This document shows positions 23,830-34,343 of a stretch of DNA of 64,000 nucleotides, one piece after another. The DNA comes from Cryptomeria japonica (taxonomy: Eukaryota > Streptophyta > Pinopsida > Cupressales > Cupressaceae). The stretch is from positions 464,408,072 through 464,472,071 of the forward strand of contig NC_081406.1 of the NCBI RefSeq assembly GCF_030272615.1, read 5' to 3'. The position numbers were made by a program, and so were the translations under genes. Numbering within the stretch: the first letter of the stretch is position 1; the number at the start of each line of letters is the position of its first letter. Under the pieces are notes generated by a model, which saw only the letters and a list, made by a program, of their open reading frames with translations, had not been told where the DNA came from and did not search any database.

Positions 23830-25377
23830 ATGGTTGAAACCCGTTCCCAAAAATCTAGAATGGAAGCTAAAGAGGCTCAAGACTCTGCAAATATGAGTGG
23901 CTATGAGTACGACAATCATATCTTTTTCAATTCTGACCATACCACATTACCTAACATGGACATCTATAGAAACATTTAGAATATTGAGAACACAGATAAT
24001 ACAAACAATCATGATGCACAAGATGACAATATGGATAACACTTCAGTACACTCAGTAGAGGTGGAAGATGCAATCATGGATCCTCATTTCAACAAGATGA
24101 TACAAGAAATCATGAAAAGAGAGATAATATTTCCTACAAGTGATGGCACAAAGTGGAGCTAAGATACCTCACAATTTTGGCATGTCCCAAATAATAGAAA
24201 ATTGACCTACTCAAGAAAATTAAGTCAACATGGATCAAGGAGACCTAATAGTTGAGGTAATAGAAGATCATGTCTTGTGCCTGAGTCACCATCATCCTTA
24301 TTTTAAAAATCCAAGATTTCAAATACACGTGGTCAAGCTTATGATACTCAAGAAAGAACATCTCATGAACAATTTCGTCTACACAGACCCTTGTGGAAAT
24401 ATTATGTGGATAAATACATCCAACCAAACACCAATACTAAGGACCAAACACAAAGAACTTGGATACCCAGAGGAATGCTCAAAATTTGGATACAAGAAAA
24501 CAACATGTCAAATTTGGGGGCAGTACACAAGAGAAAAATCGTGACATGCCTTATGACCCTATATCAGGTGGTCCCTACATTCATTATCATTATAGAGCCC
24601 CTCCATATGAACATGTTTACAATCAATACCATACATACATTTGGAACAATAGATCAAGGACTTACAAAAGAAGATGAAGGACATCAATACACCAAAACCA
24701 ACTTACACAATCAGAGAAATATGTCCCTATCTATTTGATAGAAAAATTCCAATGCTTCCATTTCCTACACACTTTGTAACACCAAAATTTGAAAAGTACA
24801 GAGGCAAAGGGGACCCTAAGGCACATATAAGACAATTTTTCACAGCTTGCATTGAGGTAGCAGCAGAAGAAACATACTTGATGAGATTGTTTCCACAAAG
24901 CTTAGGTGAACAATCTATGGAAGGGTTCTCCCAACTTCCACCTAGAATTAAGTCATGGGGTGACTTAGCAGAGGCATTTATCCAGCATTTCTCATATAAC
25001 ATAGAGACATATATATTAGTTGCCACATTTTGTAATACCAAACACAAAGTTGGGGAGTCCTTTTCATCATTCTTACAAAGATGGAGGAATTTAGCCAGCA
25101 AATGCTCTTGCGAAATTCCACAAAAACAATTGGTAGAGATGTTTACACAAAATGTCAACAGAGAAAGTGGTTATGACTTGAGGAAAGCTTGTTTGTCCAC
25201 TTTTAAGGAAGTCATTGAGAGAGGCTTAGCAATAGAGAAGGTCTTAATTGAGAAAGGTATCATCAAGATATTTTTAAAAAATAAAGAAGATTTTAAAGGA
25301 AAATACAAGCCACGATTTTGGAACAAGAAAAATAACACAGTAAATGATGGCATTGTTGATGCTAACATGGTGAGACC
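23830..25377 (+). pseudogene. gypsy gag, N-terminal part
   Basis: The likely start is ATG at 23830 (MVETRSQKSRMEAKEAQD). The frame is broken several times before a clean 234-codon stretch from 24674. This contains the capsid core of plant gypsy Gag: FEKYRGKGDPKAHIRQFF, AYLMRLFPQSL-like text, SWGDLAEAFIQHFSYN and SFSSFLQRWRNLASKC. It assembles the particle that packages element RNA. It is cut after MVRP by the 6.67-kb insertion; AGACC at 25373-25377 is the first target-duplication copy. Confidence 0.8.
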
Positions 25378-25714
25378 TGTTATCGCTGTTTTTAAAATTG
25401 GGTTCTTTCCCCATATTTGGCTATGGTTTTTGAAAAAATTTGTATAAGATGTGGCCCCAAATGCTTCAGCTTTATTCTAAACCTAGAGGGTTTAAGGCTT
25501 TTCTAAGTTTTTGCGCTTTATCTTTTGTTTTAAATCCCCTGGTTTCTATTCCGTCGTTACTTTATTTCACTTAAGTCATGGGTCGCGGGGTCGTAAGAAG
25601 TGTCCCCCCCTTGCTATTTACCTAGGCGGTCATGTTAATTATTTGAAAAAATTTCACCTTTTATTATTTCCTTCTAAAGTGCCGGGCCCAGTAAACATTG
25701 ATCACCTTGGGGAA

Positions 25715-25806
25715 GGATCCGACGGTTGGCGCTATTTCGCAAAGGCTAAGTGCTTGCCCTTTAAGGCTACGAAATAGCGAGGATTAATATCAGCCGTCCA
25801 TGTGTC
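25715..25806 (+). promoter_or_regulatory. Dyad module, copy 1
   Basis: GATCCGACGG, then GCTATTTCGC (25731-25740), a 28-nt spacer, ACGAAATAGC (25769-25778) and CCGTCCATGTGTC. The arms are 9/10 complementary. The arm-to-arm distance of 38 nt is the same in all four copies. Confidence 0.85.
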
Positions 25807-26148
25807 ATGCGGAGGAAGTGAAGGTTGCGGCTGTCAAGAAGGTGGGGCCCCCTCTACGTGGTCTTCTCTGGCGTATTAGAGGGCAGCACGTGGCATAGGC
25901 CGCCACAGTTATCATGTTGAGATCAAGGTTCAAAAGTGGGCCCCAAAGATGAGTCAGCTCACAGGTGGAGGTGACCTGGCAGGGGTAGCTCTTACAATTC
26001 ATTGAAACCCCGTGGCTCTCTCTGACAAATGAAAAGTCGACAGGTCAGCTTCGAAGGTGACAAGGTGCTAGGTGTCTATGGCGTGTCTATGGACCCACCA
26101 TCTCTGAGGGTTTCTAACAAGGTTTAAATGCTGCGCAACTTGAAAGAT

Positions 26149-26239
26149 GATCCGACGGCTTGTGCTATTTCGCGAGGGTTAAGTGCTCACCTTTTAAGGC
26201 TGCGAAATAGTGAGAATGAATATCAGCCGTCCATGTGTC
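26149..26239 (+). promoter_or_regulatory. Dyad module, copy 2
   Basis: Arms GCTATTTCGC (26164-26173) and GCGAAATAGT (26202-26211), 38 nt apart start to start, followed by GCCGTCCATGTGTC. The loop keeps GTGCTCACCTTTTAAGGC. Confidence 0.85.
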
Positions 26240-26436
26240 ACGATCGGGTAAGTGGAAGGCATAGCTGTCAGAGATAGCTAGAGTCCCGTGGCTTTCTTCT
26301 GGCGTATTATAAGGTAACACGTGGCACAGGCCGCCACAGTCAGCGTGACAAGGCGCCAGGTGTCCGTGGCGTGTCCGTGGGCCCACCTCTTCTTAAAGCT
26401 CCTAACAGGGTTTAAATGCCGAGCAAGTTGAGATAA

Positions 26437-26527
26437 GATCTAACGGCTCGCGCTATTTCGCGAGAGTAAGATGCTCACCTTTTAAGGCTGCGAAATAGCA
26501 AAAGTTAACCTGGACCGTCCACGTGTC
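26437..26527 (+). promoter_or_regulatory. Dyad module, copy 3
   Basis: Perfect arms GCTATTTCGC (26452-26461) and GCGAAATAGC (26490-26499), then ACCGTCCACGTGTC, which contains the G-box core CACGTG. Confidence 0.85.
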
Positions 26528-26835
26528 TTGATGATGACACGCGGTCTAAAAGGCAGCTGTGGGTCCCTATAGTGTATGCTTGACAAATGAAAAGTCGACA
26601 GGTCAGCTTCGAAGGTGACAAGGAGCCAGGTGTCCATGGCGTGTCCGTGGGCCCACCATTTCTGAGGTAGACCTGTCGAGACTGAAGTGGGGCCCCCATG
26701 GTTCTTCTTCCCGCAAGTGACAGAGCGACAAATCAGCACAGTGGATGACTAGATGCCAGATGTCACTGACGACACAGCGGGCCCACCATTCCTGAGGACT
26801 TTTTCGAAGGAGTAAAAGGTGACCAACTTGAAAGA

Positions 26836-26927
26836 TGATCCAACGGTCCGTGCTATTTCGCAGGGGTAAGCTGCTCACTTTTTAAGGCCGCGAAATAGCG
26901 AGAGTTAATGAGAGCCATCCACGTGTC
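26836..26927 (+). promoter_or_regulatory. Dyad module, copy 4
   Basis: Perfect arms GCTATTTCGC (26852-26861) and GCGAAATAGC (26890-26899), then GCCATCCACGTGTCATGATG with CACGTG. It lies about 75 bp upstream of the TATA box. Confidence 0.85.
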
Positions 26928-26972
26928 ATGATGATGACATGGCAAAAAGAGAAAAACATGGGCCCGCCACAG

Positions 26973-26978
26973 TATAAA
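26973..26978 (+). promoter_or_regulatory. Candidate TATA box of the large ORF
   Basis: AGTATAAAGGGCG in a GC-rich setting, directly after dyad module 4. Transcription would start near 27003-27010, leaving about 470 nt of 5' leader before the ATG. A TTTTGCAG acceptor-like site near 27384-27391 might mark a leader intron; this is speculative. Confidence 0.5.
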
Positions 26979-27476
26979 GGGCGACATTCAGCCAGTATCA
27001 AAATAGAATGTGAGGGGATTTTCTAAACCAATGATCAGATGCCGCGTGGTATTATGTAGCCAATAGAAGGATGGGATCCAGACTAAAGACAAAGCCGTCA
27101 AAATGCAATTCACAGTGAGACACTTGCAGGAAGGCTGCGACCCGTTGGAGTTAAGATATGAATTCTCGTATGAATTCGATTTTGAAGGGACGACCGAAGC
27201 ATGCGGAGTCAATGTTACAGTTAAGACCCAGGGTACAAGCATTTGATTTCCTAACAACCAAGTATAGAGACCTTTTAAAAGGATTTTTGTAGAGGAAGCA
27301 AACGCAGAGTTATCTTTTATAAAAACAGAGAAGGTGAATTGGTTGCAGAGCGAATTTCTTCGAGCAAGCATCAGGTTTTTTCTTATTTTGCAGCCATTCT
27401 TGTGTTGTAATAAGTGAAATTGTTCTCGTATAACAGAAGTATTTTCAGAAGTAATATTTATCTGGTTGTATTGCAA

Positions 27477-30400
27477 ATGGCTCCTAAAAGGGAATTTTCT
27501 GGTAAAGTTGATTATCTTGAAAGAAGTGTGTGTGATGACTTCTTAGAGCAGTTGACGCTGTCAACCAATCAGCCCTCTAAGGCCAAAGAATTAGTACCCA
27601 AGGCTCCCCGACTGAGAATTGGAGAAGGATTATATGATAAGGGTAATTGGTTAAGAGACCCACAGGTTGGGCTGTCTGGTTTGGGGTTATTTAAAATCGG
27701 TTTTGGAATGAGGAATTCTCTTGCTCCTCAAAATAGCATTTGGGAATTAGATGTTGGGAGATTGGTAGTCCCAGGGGTGTTCATGGATACAGATTTGTTA
27801 ACCCAAATGGCATTGAATTATGATTCAGTTACCAGGTGTATCCGGGATGTGAATGGAAAAACCCTCGTGGAGATAAATGCAGAAGAGCTGAGAAAAGCGT
27901 TTGGGCTTAGTGAGTTTACCAATTTCTTGGAGCCTATAAACTTCACACAATTAGCTCAGGTATACAGGGCACAGAGAACTCATCTCAAGAATGGGCCTCT
28001 CAAAGAACTTTTTCTGAAAGTAGGCGGGTTAGCAGTTGTAGGGCCCAATACACAAGAGCCTTTTTCATTAAGTATGTTTACCTTAAGGGCAAAAGGGATG
28101 TACTGGGCACTTTGCCAAGTTCTAGGAGAGGATGCTGAATCTAATATGCCAAATCATTATCTGTTAATGATTGTTCAAATTCTGAATCCTTCTCTTGCTA
28201 TTACATTTGATTATGCCTCCTATATTGCTGATGCTATCTATGGAGGATTGATGGGGATAAAGAATGGGAAGGTGGATAGGCCATTTGGGTGGTATTCACT
28301 ATTGATGCACCTCTTCCTCTTCAAAGGTGGAGATTATTTTGCCAGTGGAATGGACCTGGTAAAAGAAAAGGAGGGAGAAAAGATGCCGGTACAATTATGG
28401 AGTACCGTATTGTCATGGGATAGAGAGGATGCAAGTTTTCTAAAGTTTGATAAATACTTTGCATCCAAGATAAGGACTCTTCTTTGCTCTGACAATCCAC
28501 GAGTCCCCAAGGTTCTTCTGGAATTCTTAAGACCAAAAGAATTCACAGAGAATGTCAAGATTGTTCATAATTGGGGTGATATGTATTTGTATCCAATGTC
28601 CACAGTGTTTAGGGTCTTTGGTTTCAGAGGCACCCCATTTTTGTTACCATACCAGGTCCCCCTCAAAGTGGGAATAGCTGAGATTCTCAGACAAATTGGT
28701 GACTTGCAAGAGGCAGAGTTAACAGGCCAAGGTAAAGGGACTATTTTCCCTACAGCTACAGTAGCCCACCAATTTGTGATCACCAAGGGAGGCTGGAAAT
28801 GTTTTGAGGATTTCCTTAAACACTACCATTTGTCCACTGCAGTGTCTAGATGTGCTGACCTGGAGGATTTCTACAATGGTGTATTCCGGAAGAAAGTAGC
28901 ATGCAGAGGTAGGCCCCATCAATTCCACTTTCCTGAAGACCTCATCAGGAATGAATTTGATTTAGATGAACAGGAGTTGAGGAAGGAAAAATGGGTGGCT
29001 TACAGGAAGGCCCTGGATTTTGTGCATCAATTTGATGCTAGCTATGACCCATTGTCTAGCTTCTTCCCATTGGAAGAAAAGATAAAATTTTTGATTATTT
29101 GTTTTGAGGATGTGATGCAGACAATAAAGGAGAAAAGAGAAGTTGTAATTAAAAACAACCCTGAGAAAGCAAGAATGATTTTGGGGAAATCAACTCCTAT
29201 TAAAGCCATCCCTCCTAGTGATTACACCTTGCATAAGAAAGCAGGTTACAGTGTGTTGGTGTTTGCAAGAGGGGAACCCTCTTCATCCAAAGGGAAGAGG
29301 AAAACACATGAAGTCATTCACATACAAGACAACCCAAAGAAGCAGAGGGTGGGGAAGGAAGTGCAATCAGATACACCCTTATATTCCCCATCCCAATCCC
29401 CTCTCCACATTGGAGATGAACAAGCAGCAACTGAATACCTCTCTCAGTTGGGCAACTTGGGGGAGATTGCGTATACATATGATGAAGTGGAAGAAGGGAT
29501 GCCAGAAGAGCCCATTGAAGTACAAATGGACATCACTTCAACTGAACTCAAAGGCCAGGAGTGGGATCCTGAGATAAAGAAGGCCACTAGTGCCTTTCTA
29601 GCGGATGATAGTTTTGTCACATCTGAAGCATTTGTGCAGTTTATCTGGAAAGAACATATAGATAAGTATAATGCTAGATGTGAAACAAGAAAGGTAGAAC
29701 AACCTGATAAAGATCTAGCCTTAGTGGAGGAAGAAATAAAACAGGAGATGATGGAAGAATTCAAAACCATCACTCCTGAACAGGGAAGAGATTTAGTAGC
29801 ACAAGCTGCAGTGCTCATTCTACCAGAATGGAATATTGCTGATGCTCTGGTGCTGGATGCAGTGAGAAAAGAAACCAAACCCATGGAAGGGGTTACATTC
29901 AGTAAAGACAATGCTGCTCTAGTCATGTGGTCCCTTAAGAGAAATGAGGACAAGAAGGGTAAAGACACCATAGGGACAAGTCACATTGGTGAATTAATGG
30001 TTAAGAGAGTAGAGAGTACAGGGGTAGTAGAGGCCGCTAGCACAGTGTTGGAGACTGCCAAATTTAGTGTTGCAGTAGCTGAGAAGGATGCTAAAGAAAA
30101 GGAAGCCCTCCAACTCAAATTGGAAACAGTCTTGAAGGCTTATGACAGTGCCAAGGAGGAAATAAGAGGCAAGGAGAGTATTATTGCCAGATTGCAGAGC
30201 CAATTAGCAGGACAACGTCAACAAGGTGAGTCCTCAACATTAATGATCACCTCTTCTCCTGCAAGACCTCCACCTACTAGCCCCATTATTGAGCTCCCAC
30301 TATCTCCTGCACCTTCCAGCTCTCAGATGATAGAGATAACTCCCCAAGAATTGGAGAGTCTTAAGCAAACCCAGGCCTATTATGCAGGGAAGTATGAAGA

Positions 30401-31121
30401 AAAGATTAAGGCCACAGTCTCCAGTTTTGCAGACACTATAAATGCTTCACTCCTTCACAATAGTGTAGGAAAAGTCATGGAGATATGGACTGAGTTGAGA
30501 AGAGATAAGGCCATCTTGACACCCATTTTTGACCGATGGAGGCCCAGGGAGCAGGATTTGGAGTTCATGTGTGTTTCCTGTGATGAAGCAAGGGCCAATC
30601 CCATTATAAAGGCTACTTCTGATGTTGCTAAAGTTTTAATGCAATTAGCTGCAGATGTAGACAATATGGACAGGAAAGTTAATTTGTGCAAAAAGGAATA
30701 CAATGATCAAGTTTTTGAGTTGCTTCCAGGAATTTTTGCCAATCCAGACCAGCTGAAAGACAAACAGGTATGGCTCAGTGAGATAGATGCAAAGTTGTCA
30801 GCAAGGGTCAAAGGAATCATTGATCTCGATGACACTTCATTCTTTGTTCTAACCATACAGGAAATAGAAAGAATTAAATCACACTACAGTTTTCTTAACT
30901 CAGAAGTCAACAAACTGAGGAGTTCTTGGAAAGGGTTGACTAAGGTTAAAAGTGATGTGATTAATTTTGTATGGCCGACCGAGGAGACGTATAGTGAGTG
31001 GGGAGTTAAATATTCCACTCGAGATCCGGAGCAGTTAGAGAGCGTCCCTGAAGGGCCAGAAGAGGTTGCAACTGAACAACCCGTCCAACAGACTGCTGAA
31101 GAAGCTGAAAAGAGCGCATAA
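27477..31121 (+). CDS. Large intact retroelement accessory protein, 1214 aa
   Basis: The start is at MAPKREFSGK. The frame stays open 63 nt further upstream, but the A-rich context and the start of ordered sequence favour this Met. Residues about 60-320 look globular (IWELDVGRLVVPGVF, VNGKTLVEINAEELRKAFGL). Near 264-287 is GKVDRPFGWYSLLMHLF, related to a motif in the accessory ORFs at 47-52 kb. About 600-628 is a basic, nuclear-signal-like stretch (KGKRKTHEV, NPKKQRVGK), then an acidic part. A coiled coil lies at about 856-919 (EKEALQLKLETVLKAYDSAKE), a Pro-rich linker at 923-948 and a second helical domain at 959-1160. There is no zinc knuckle and no protease, RT or integrase motif. No stop or frameshift in 3.6 kb suggests a young insertion or selection. 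A nuclear role is inferred only from the basic stretch. It recalls plant transposon-associated proteins of unknown function. Confidence 0.8.
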   Translation: MAPKREFSGKVDYLERSVCDDFLEQLTLSTNQPSKAKELVPKAPRLRIGEGLYDKGNWLRDPQVGLSGLGLFKIGFGMRNSLAPQNSIWELDVGRLVVPGVFMDTDLLTQMALNYDSVTRCIRDVNGKTLVEINAEELRKAFGLSEFTNFLEPINFTQLAQVYRAQRTHLKNGPLKELFLKVGGLAVVGPNTQEPFSLSMFTLRAKGMYWALCQVLGEDAESNMPNHYLLMIVQILNPSLAITFDYASYIADAIYGGLMGIKNGKVDRPFGWYSLLMHLFLFKGGDYFASGMDLVKEKEGEKMPVQLWSTVLSWDREDASFLKFDKYFASKIRTLLCSDNPRVPKVLLEFLRPKEFTENVKIVHNWGDMYLYPMSTVFRVFGFRGTPFLLPYQVPLKVGIAEILRQIGDLQEAELTGQGKGTIFPTATVAHQFVITKGGWKCFEDFLKHYHLSTAVSRCADLEDFYNGVFRKKVACRGRPHQFHFPEDLIRNEFDLDEQELRKEKWVAYRKALDFVHQFDASYDPLSSFFPLEEKIKFLIICFEDVMQTIKEKREVVIKNNPEKARMILGKSTPIKAIPPSDYTLHKKAGYSVLVFARGEPSSSKGKRKTHEVIHIQDNPKKQRVGKEVQSDTPLYSPSQSPLHIGDEQAATEYLSQLGNLGEIAYTYDEVEEGMPEEPIEVQMDITSTELKGQEWDPEIKKATSAFLADDSFVTSEAFVQFIWKEHIDKYNARCETRKVEQPDKDLALVEEEIKQEMMEEFKTITPEQGRDLVAQAAVLILPEWNIADALVLDAVRKETKPMEGVTFSKDNAALVMWSLKRNEDKKGKDTIGTSHIGELMVKRVESTGVVEAASTVLETAKFSVAVAEKDAKEKEALQLKLETVLKAYDSAKEEIRGKESIIARLQSQLAGQRQQGESSTLMITSSPARPPPTSPIIELPLSPAPSSSQMIEITPQELESLKQTQAYYAGKYEEKIKATVSSFADTINASLLHNSVGKVMEIWTELRRDKAILTPIFDRWRPREQDLEFMCVSCDEARANPIIKATSDVAKVLMQLAADVDNMDRKVNLCKKEYNDQVFELLPGIFANPDQLKDKQVWLSEIDAKLSARVKGIIDLDDTSFFVLTIQEIERIKSHYSFLNSEVNKLRSSWKGLTKVKSDVINFVWPTEETYSEWGVKYSTRDPEQLESVPEGPEEVATEQPVQQTAEEAEKSA

Positions 31122-32047
31122 CTGAAATTGTAACTTCTTCAATTTTTGAAGTAATTGTAACAAACTTTCTTCAAGAAGTCCGAAGCTTTGTGCATCCATA
31201 TTGTTATAAATGGATACCAGGACTAGAGAGAAAGGGATCACAAAATTTTTGTAAGAAAACATTGCAGAAATATTCTCTGCGCTTTTCCAAAGATTAATGG
31301 AGAATCAGACTTTTGTAGAATTTTTTCAAATGAATATCAATATACAGGCCATCAATTTTGAGTAAAGCTTTGCGTCGTCTTCAAACTTGTCCTTAAGTTT
31401 ATTTGCTTTGTTTCATTCATAATAGTCTAGGATTTTTCTGTTTGAATGGAATTGTAAGGCAATCTCAGTATGGGTGTTTCTAGCTTTTCTCTTTAGAAGG
31501 GAAATTAAATATGCACAACCACTCTACCAGTAAATACTTTAGGAGAAACTTTGAATTTGAGGACCATAGTTTATTTTGAAGTGATTAGATCCTTGTTGAT
31601 GTTAGGCATTTACAGGGATAAATGGAAGCCGAGTTGATGGGAGGTATAGAGATACCTCATTTCAGGAGTTTTATTTGAGTTTGAGTGACTCTATAGCCTT
31701 GGATAAAGCACTGGTATTAATCTGAGGCCTTTATTGCATTCTTTGTCGATCAAATATGTTGAAATTGAGTATTGTTTCCCCCTTTGTTTTCAATTGTTTT
31801 TCAAGGTGAATAAATCCACTGGTTTTCTGGACTGGTTTGCTGTGGATTTGTTGTTTAAGAGTGTGGATTTAATTCACAGAAGGTATACCCACCTGGGCTC
31901 AAAGAAAGGTCCAAAGTGTAGAAGGTCTAACCAAACCTTGTCATATGTTGTCTCTAGAATCCCTTTCTCCATGATGTCTCTTCGGCAGTCATTTTAGGTT
32001 GTATTATTTTGAGGGCATTGAAGAGGAATCGGATTTTGAGAACAACA
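31122..32047 (+). other. 3' part of the 6.67-kb insertion
   Basis: No coding frame is seen. AATAAA at 31809-31814 is a possible poly(A) signal. I found no match to the first kilobase of the insertion, so this end gives no sign of an LTR. Confidence 0.5.
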
Positions 32048-32052
32048 AGACC

Positions 32053-32716
32053 AAAAACCACTCTTTCAGGACCAAGTTCTTCTACAAACAACCAAGTAAA
32101 TACACAAGGAACTTCAAAACCATGAAGGAAATACACCCCATTGGGAGAACCACTTGAGTCAGCTTTTAGGAATGTAGTAGCAAACAAGCTAATAAAAATT
32201 CCAGACAATCCTCTATATGAACCAAAATTCAAACCAAATTGGTGGAATGACGATGAGTATTGCAAATATCATAAGAGAAAGGGACATAAAATAGGAAATT
32301 TGCATCGCTTGAAGAACATTATAAAGGATCTTATTGATAGAGGTGACATTGAGATTAATGGACATACATCCAATCAAGAACATGAAATGTTTAAGGAACC
32401 ATTCCTTAAACATGACAAGGGAAAAGCCAAAGCCCCAGATAATCAAGCCAACTATACCAAACTATCCTATGACTATGATTCAACCATCAACTACATTTCA
32501 TTGGACAAACATGTTTCTACTACTATCATAAAGAACAAAATGCCTAGAAGTTCTACCCAAAGAACCAAAGTTGTCCTAAAAGGAATTGTACCTTCTTTTG
32601 AATCCACCTGTAAATGTAATGTCACAACTCGTCGAGGTAAGGTCACCCTGCAAGGTGCTCTAGCTAAAATCACCACTTCATCTTCAGCCAAACATGAGTA
32701 CAACCTATTAGAATAG
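32053..32716 (+). pseudogene. gypsy gag, C-terminal part
   Basis: Continues from 25377: TTLSGPSSSTNNQVN, then, after a stop or shift, PLGEPLESAFRNVV and WWNDDEYCKYHKRKGHKIGN, a C-x2-H-x4-H-type zinc-binding remnant of plant gypsy Gag. The tail DIEINGHTSNQEHEMF follows. It matches the minus-strand copy at 45279-45900 closely. Confidence 0.75.
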
Positions 32717-33256
32717 TTTGGGAAGACGCCCATGCTTATCTCAATCCTTGAACTATTATGTATCTCTCCTTCGCATAAAGCCATACTTGACAAAGTCCTA
32801 AGAGAAACTTATGTACCCACTGATCTGAACATGGACTAGTTTCAAGCTATGGTGGGATAGCTTTTCATTCCACATACCCTCACATTTATAGAATCTGATG
32901 AGGCATCTGTAACCTAGCCTCATAATGCACCTCTACATATTGAAGCCTTTATCTAAAAAAAATGCATCAAACGAGTCTTGATAGATGGGGGATCTGGTCT
33001 CAATATATATACTTTGAACACAATAACACAATTGGGATACTCGGATAAAGTTTTGAATGCTACAAATAAAATTATCGTCAAGGCATATGATGATGAAGAG
33101 CGTTCATCTAAAGGCATGGTCACCTTATCTCTCAGAGTTGGGCCAGTAACTAAGGATGTGGTTTGTCAAGTCCTTGATCTAGATCTCACATACAATACAA
33201 TCTTGGGATACCCATGGATTCACAAAATGAGAGTCGTTCCCTCAACATATTATTAA
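32717..33256 (+). pseudogene. gypsy aspartic protease
   Basis: VLIDGGSGLNIYTL carries the catalytic Asp in D-G-G-S. It is followed by YDDEERSSKGMV, VCQVLDLDLTYN and ILGYPWIHKM, the second retropepsin motif. A few stops occur upstream (32711-32960). This copy keeps the catalytic Asp that the related copy at 44.7-45.0 kb has lost. Confidence 0.8.
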
Positions 33257-33830
33257 TGTATCAAATTCCCATACAATGGAGTTGAAGTGACCGTCAAAGG
33301 TGGCCTGAATCTGTTCATATATTGTAACAACCTGCGAAACGTGCGACATAGATCAGAAATAACAATACCAGTCAATCAAGAGGCTATTCCTTCATCAACA
33401 TATGTGGATCTAGAATCCTTGATAGCTTCAACATCCAAACAAACATAGCTCAAAGAAAAGTTCAAGATTAAAGATATGGGATGTGATGAGTATATCTTTC
33501 ATGTTGATCAACTCCCATTGTCTCCTAAGGTATTTGGTTGAAATGAAAAACCTACAAACAATTTGCAATGCCAACGAATTGGGTGTGAGCTACCTAGCAT
33601 TGTGACTACTAATTCTAAATGCAAATCTCCTCTAGTGGTGCAAGAAGCTCTTGATATCAATAGTCCTAAGAGTGGTTCCAATGAGGAATCTATTGAGTGT
33701 ATCATCATCCCTCTTGATAAATCACATAGCTTTACCATTTCATCCATTCATTCCATTTCCACTTATCTCCCAGTGTTGGATCAACAACAATCACAAAAGC
33801 CCATACTCATTGTGGATCAAAAATGAAGTT
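33257..33830 (+). pseudogene. gypsy protease-RT linker
   Basis: Continuing frames read FPYNGVEVTVKGGLN, then KFKIKDMGCDEYIFH and SIECIIIPLDKSHSF. This is the low-conservation stretch between protease and RT. The RT itself is missing. Confidence 0.55.
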
Positions 33831-34343
33831 ATGAAAAGAAAAATCTAAAATTCAAAAATAAAGGAAAGTCCTCTAGTCCAAATCAAAATCAAAAGCTATT
33901 GGACTCTACAAAAATCAAGGTCAAGGATAAAAATCCTATGAAAGACAAAGAGCAAGAGATGATCTCCCCTAATATCAAAATAACTGGGGGCGAAATTTCT
34001 ACAATTTCAAGTCAAAAAGAATACTTGTTGATCCTAAGTCTCCATCATGCCATCCTACTTTCACTTCTTTTCGCAATCATAAGCCTTCATAACTCATCCA
34101 CTTGCTTCACACATCCATTCCCTTTTGGCAATACATCATGTCAATAGACCTTTAATGGAACTTCCTCGAAGGAATTTGTTGTCAGGTATGCCCAAAATTC
34201 TTTATGTGAGACACATATGTGCATGTGTAGTCCACACGCTAGTAATTCTCTCAGTTACTTTACAAAATAAGATAGTCACTTGAGCTACACATCATTCAGT
34301 TAAGGAACAATGTAGTTACAATCATAAGGTAAAGCATCACACA

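Larger units (their letters stand above)
26023..26800 (+). repeat. Second interspersed repeat of the upstream region
   Basis: GACAAATGAAAAGTCGACAG...GGTGTCTATGG...GACCCACC at 26023-26108 recurs nearly unchanged at 26582-26667. Shorter or more diverged copies are at 26345-26385 and 26724-26800. These alternate with the dyad modules, so the upstream region grew by repeated duplication of a composite unit of 250-430 bp. Confidence 0.75.
25378..32047 (+). mobile_element. 6.67-kb insertion with an intact large ORF, class unclear
   Basis: It begins TGTTATCGCTG, ends GAGAACAACA and is flanked by AGACC (25373-25377 and 32048-32052). Gag homology resumes exactly after the second AGACC, as shown by the uninterrupted copy near 45900. 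TG...CA ends with a 5-bp duplication are typical of LTR retroelements, yet I see no repeat between the two ends, no primer site and no polypurine tract. It could be a very long solo LTR with an ORF inside, an element with both LTRs partly deleted, or another transposon class. The upstream 1.6 kb is GC-richer than all surrounding DNA. Confidence 0.75.

Noticed and set aside
24727-25158. 143-codon minus-strand frame
   Set aside because: Shadow of gypsy gag, which has clear capsid motifs on the plus strand.
25715-26927. Dyad modules as a CRISPR array
   Set aside because: Units are irregularly spaced over 1.2 kb, the 'spacers' are conserved, and the context is a plant genome.
29444-29971. 175-codon minus-strand frame inside the large ORF
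   Set aside because: Shadow of the intact plus-strand ORF, no motif.
25378-32047. Helitron or Mutator-type transposon
   Set aside because: No TC/CTRR ends and no A-T target; only 5 bp are duplicated, not 9, and no long terminal inverted repeat is visible.
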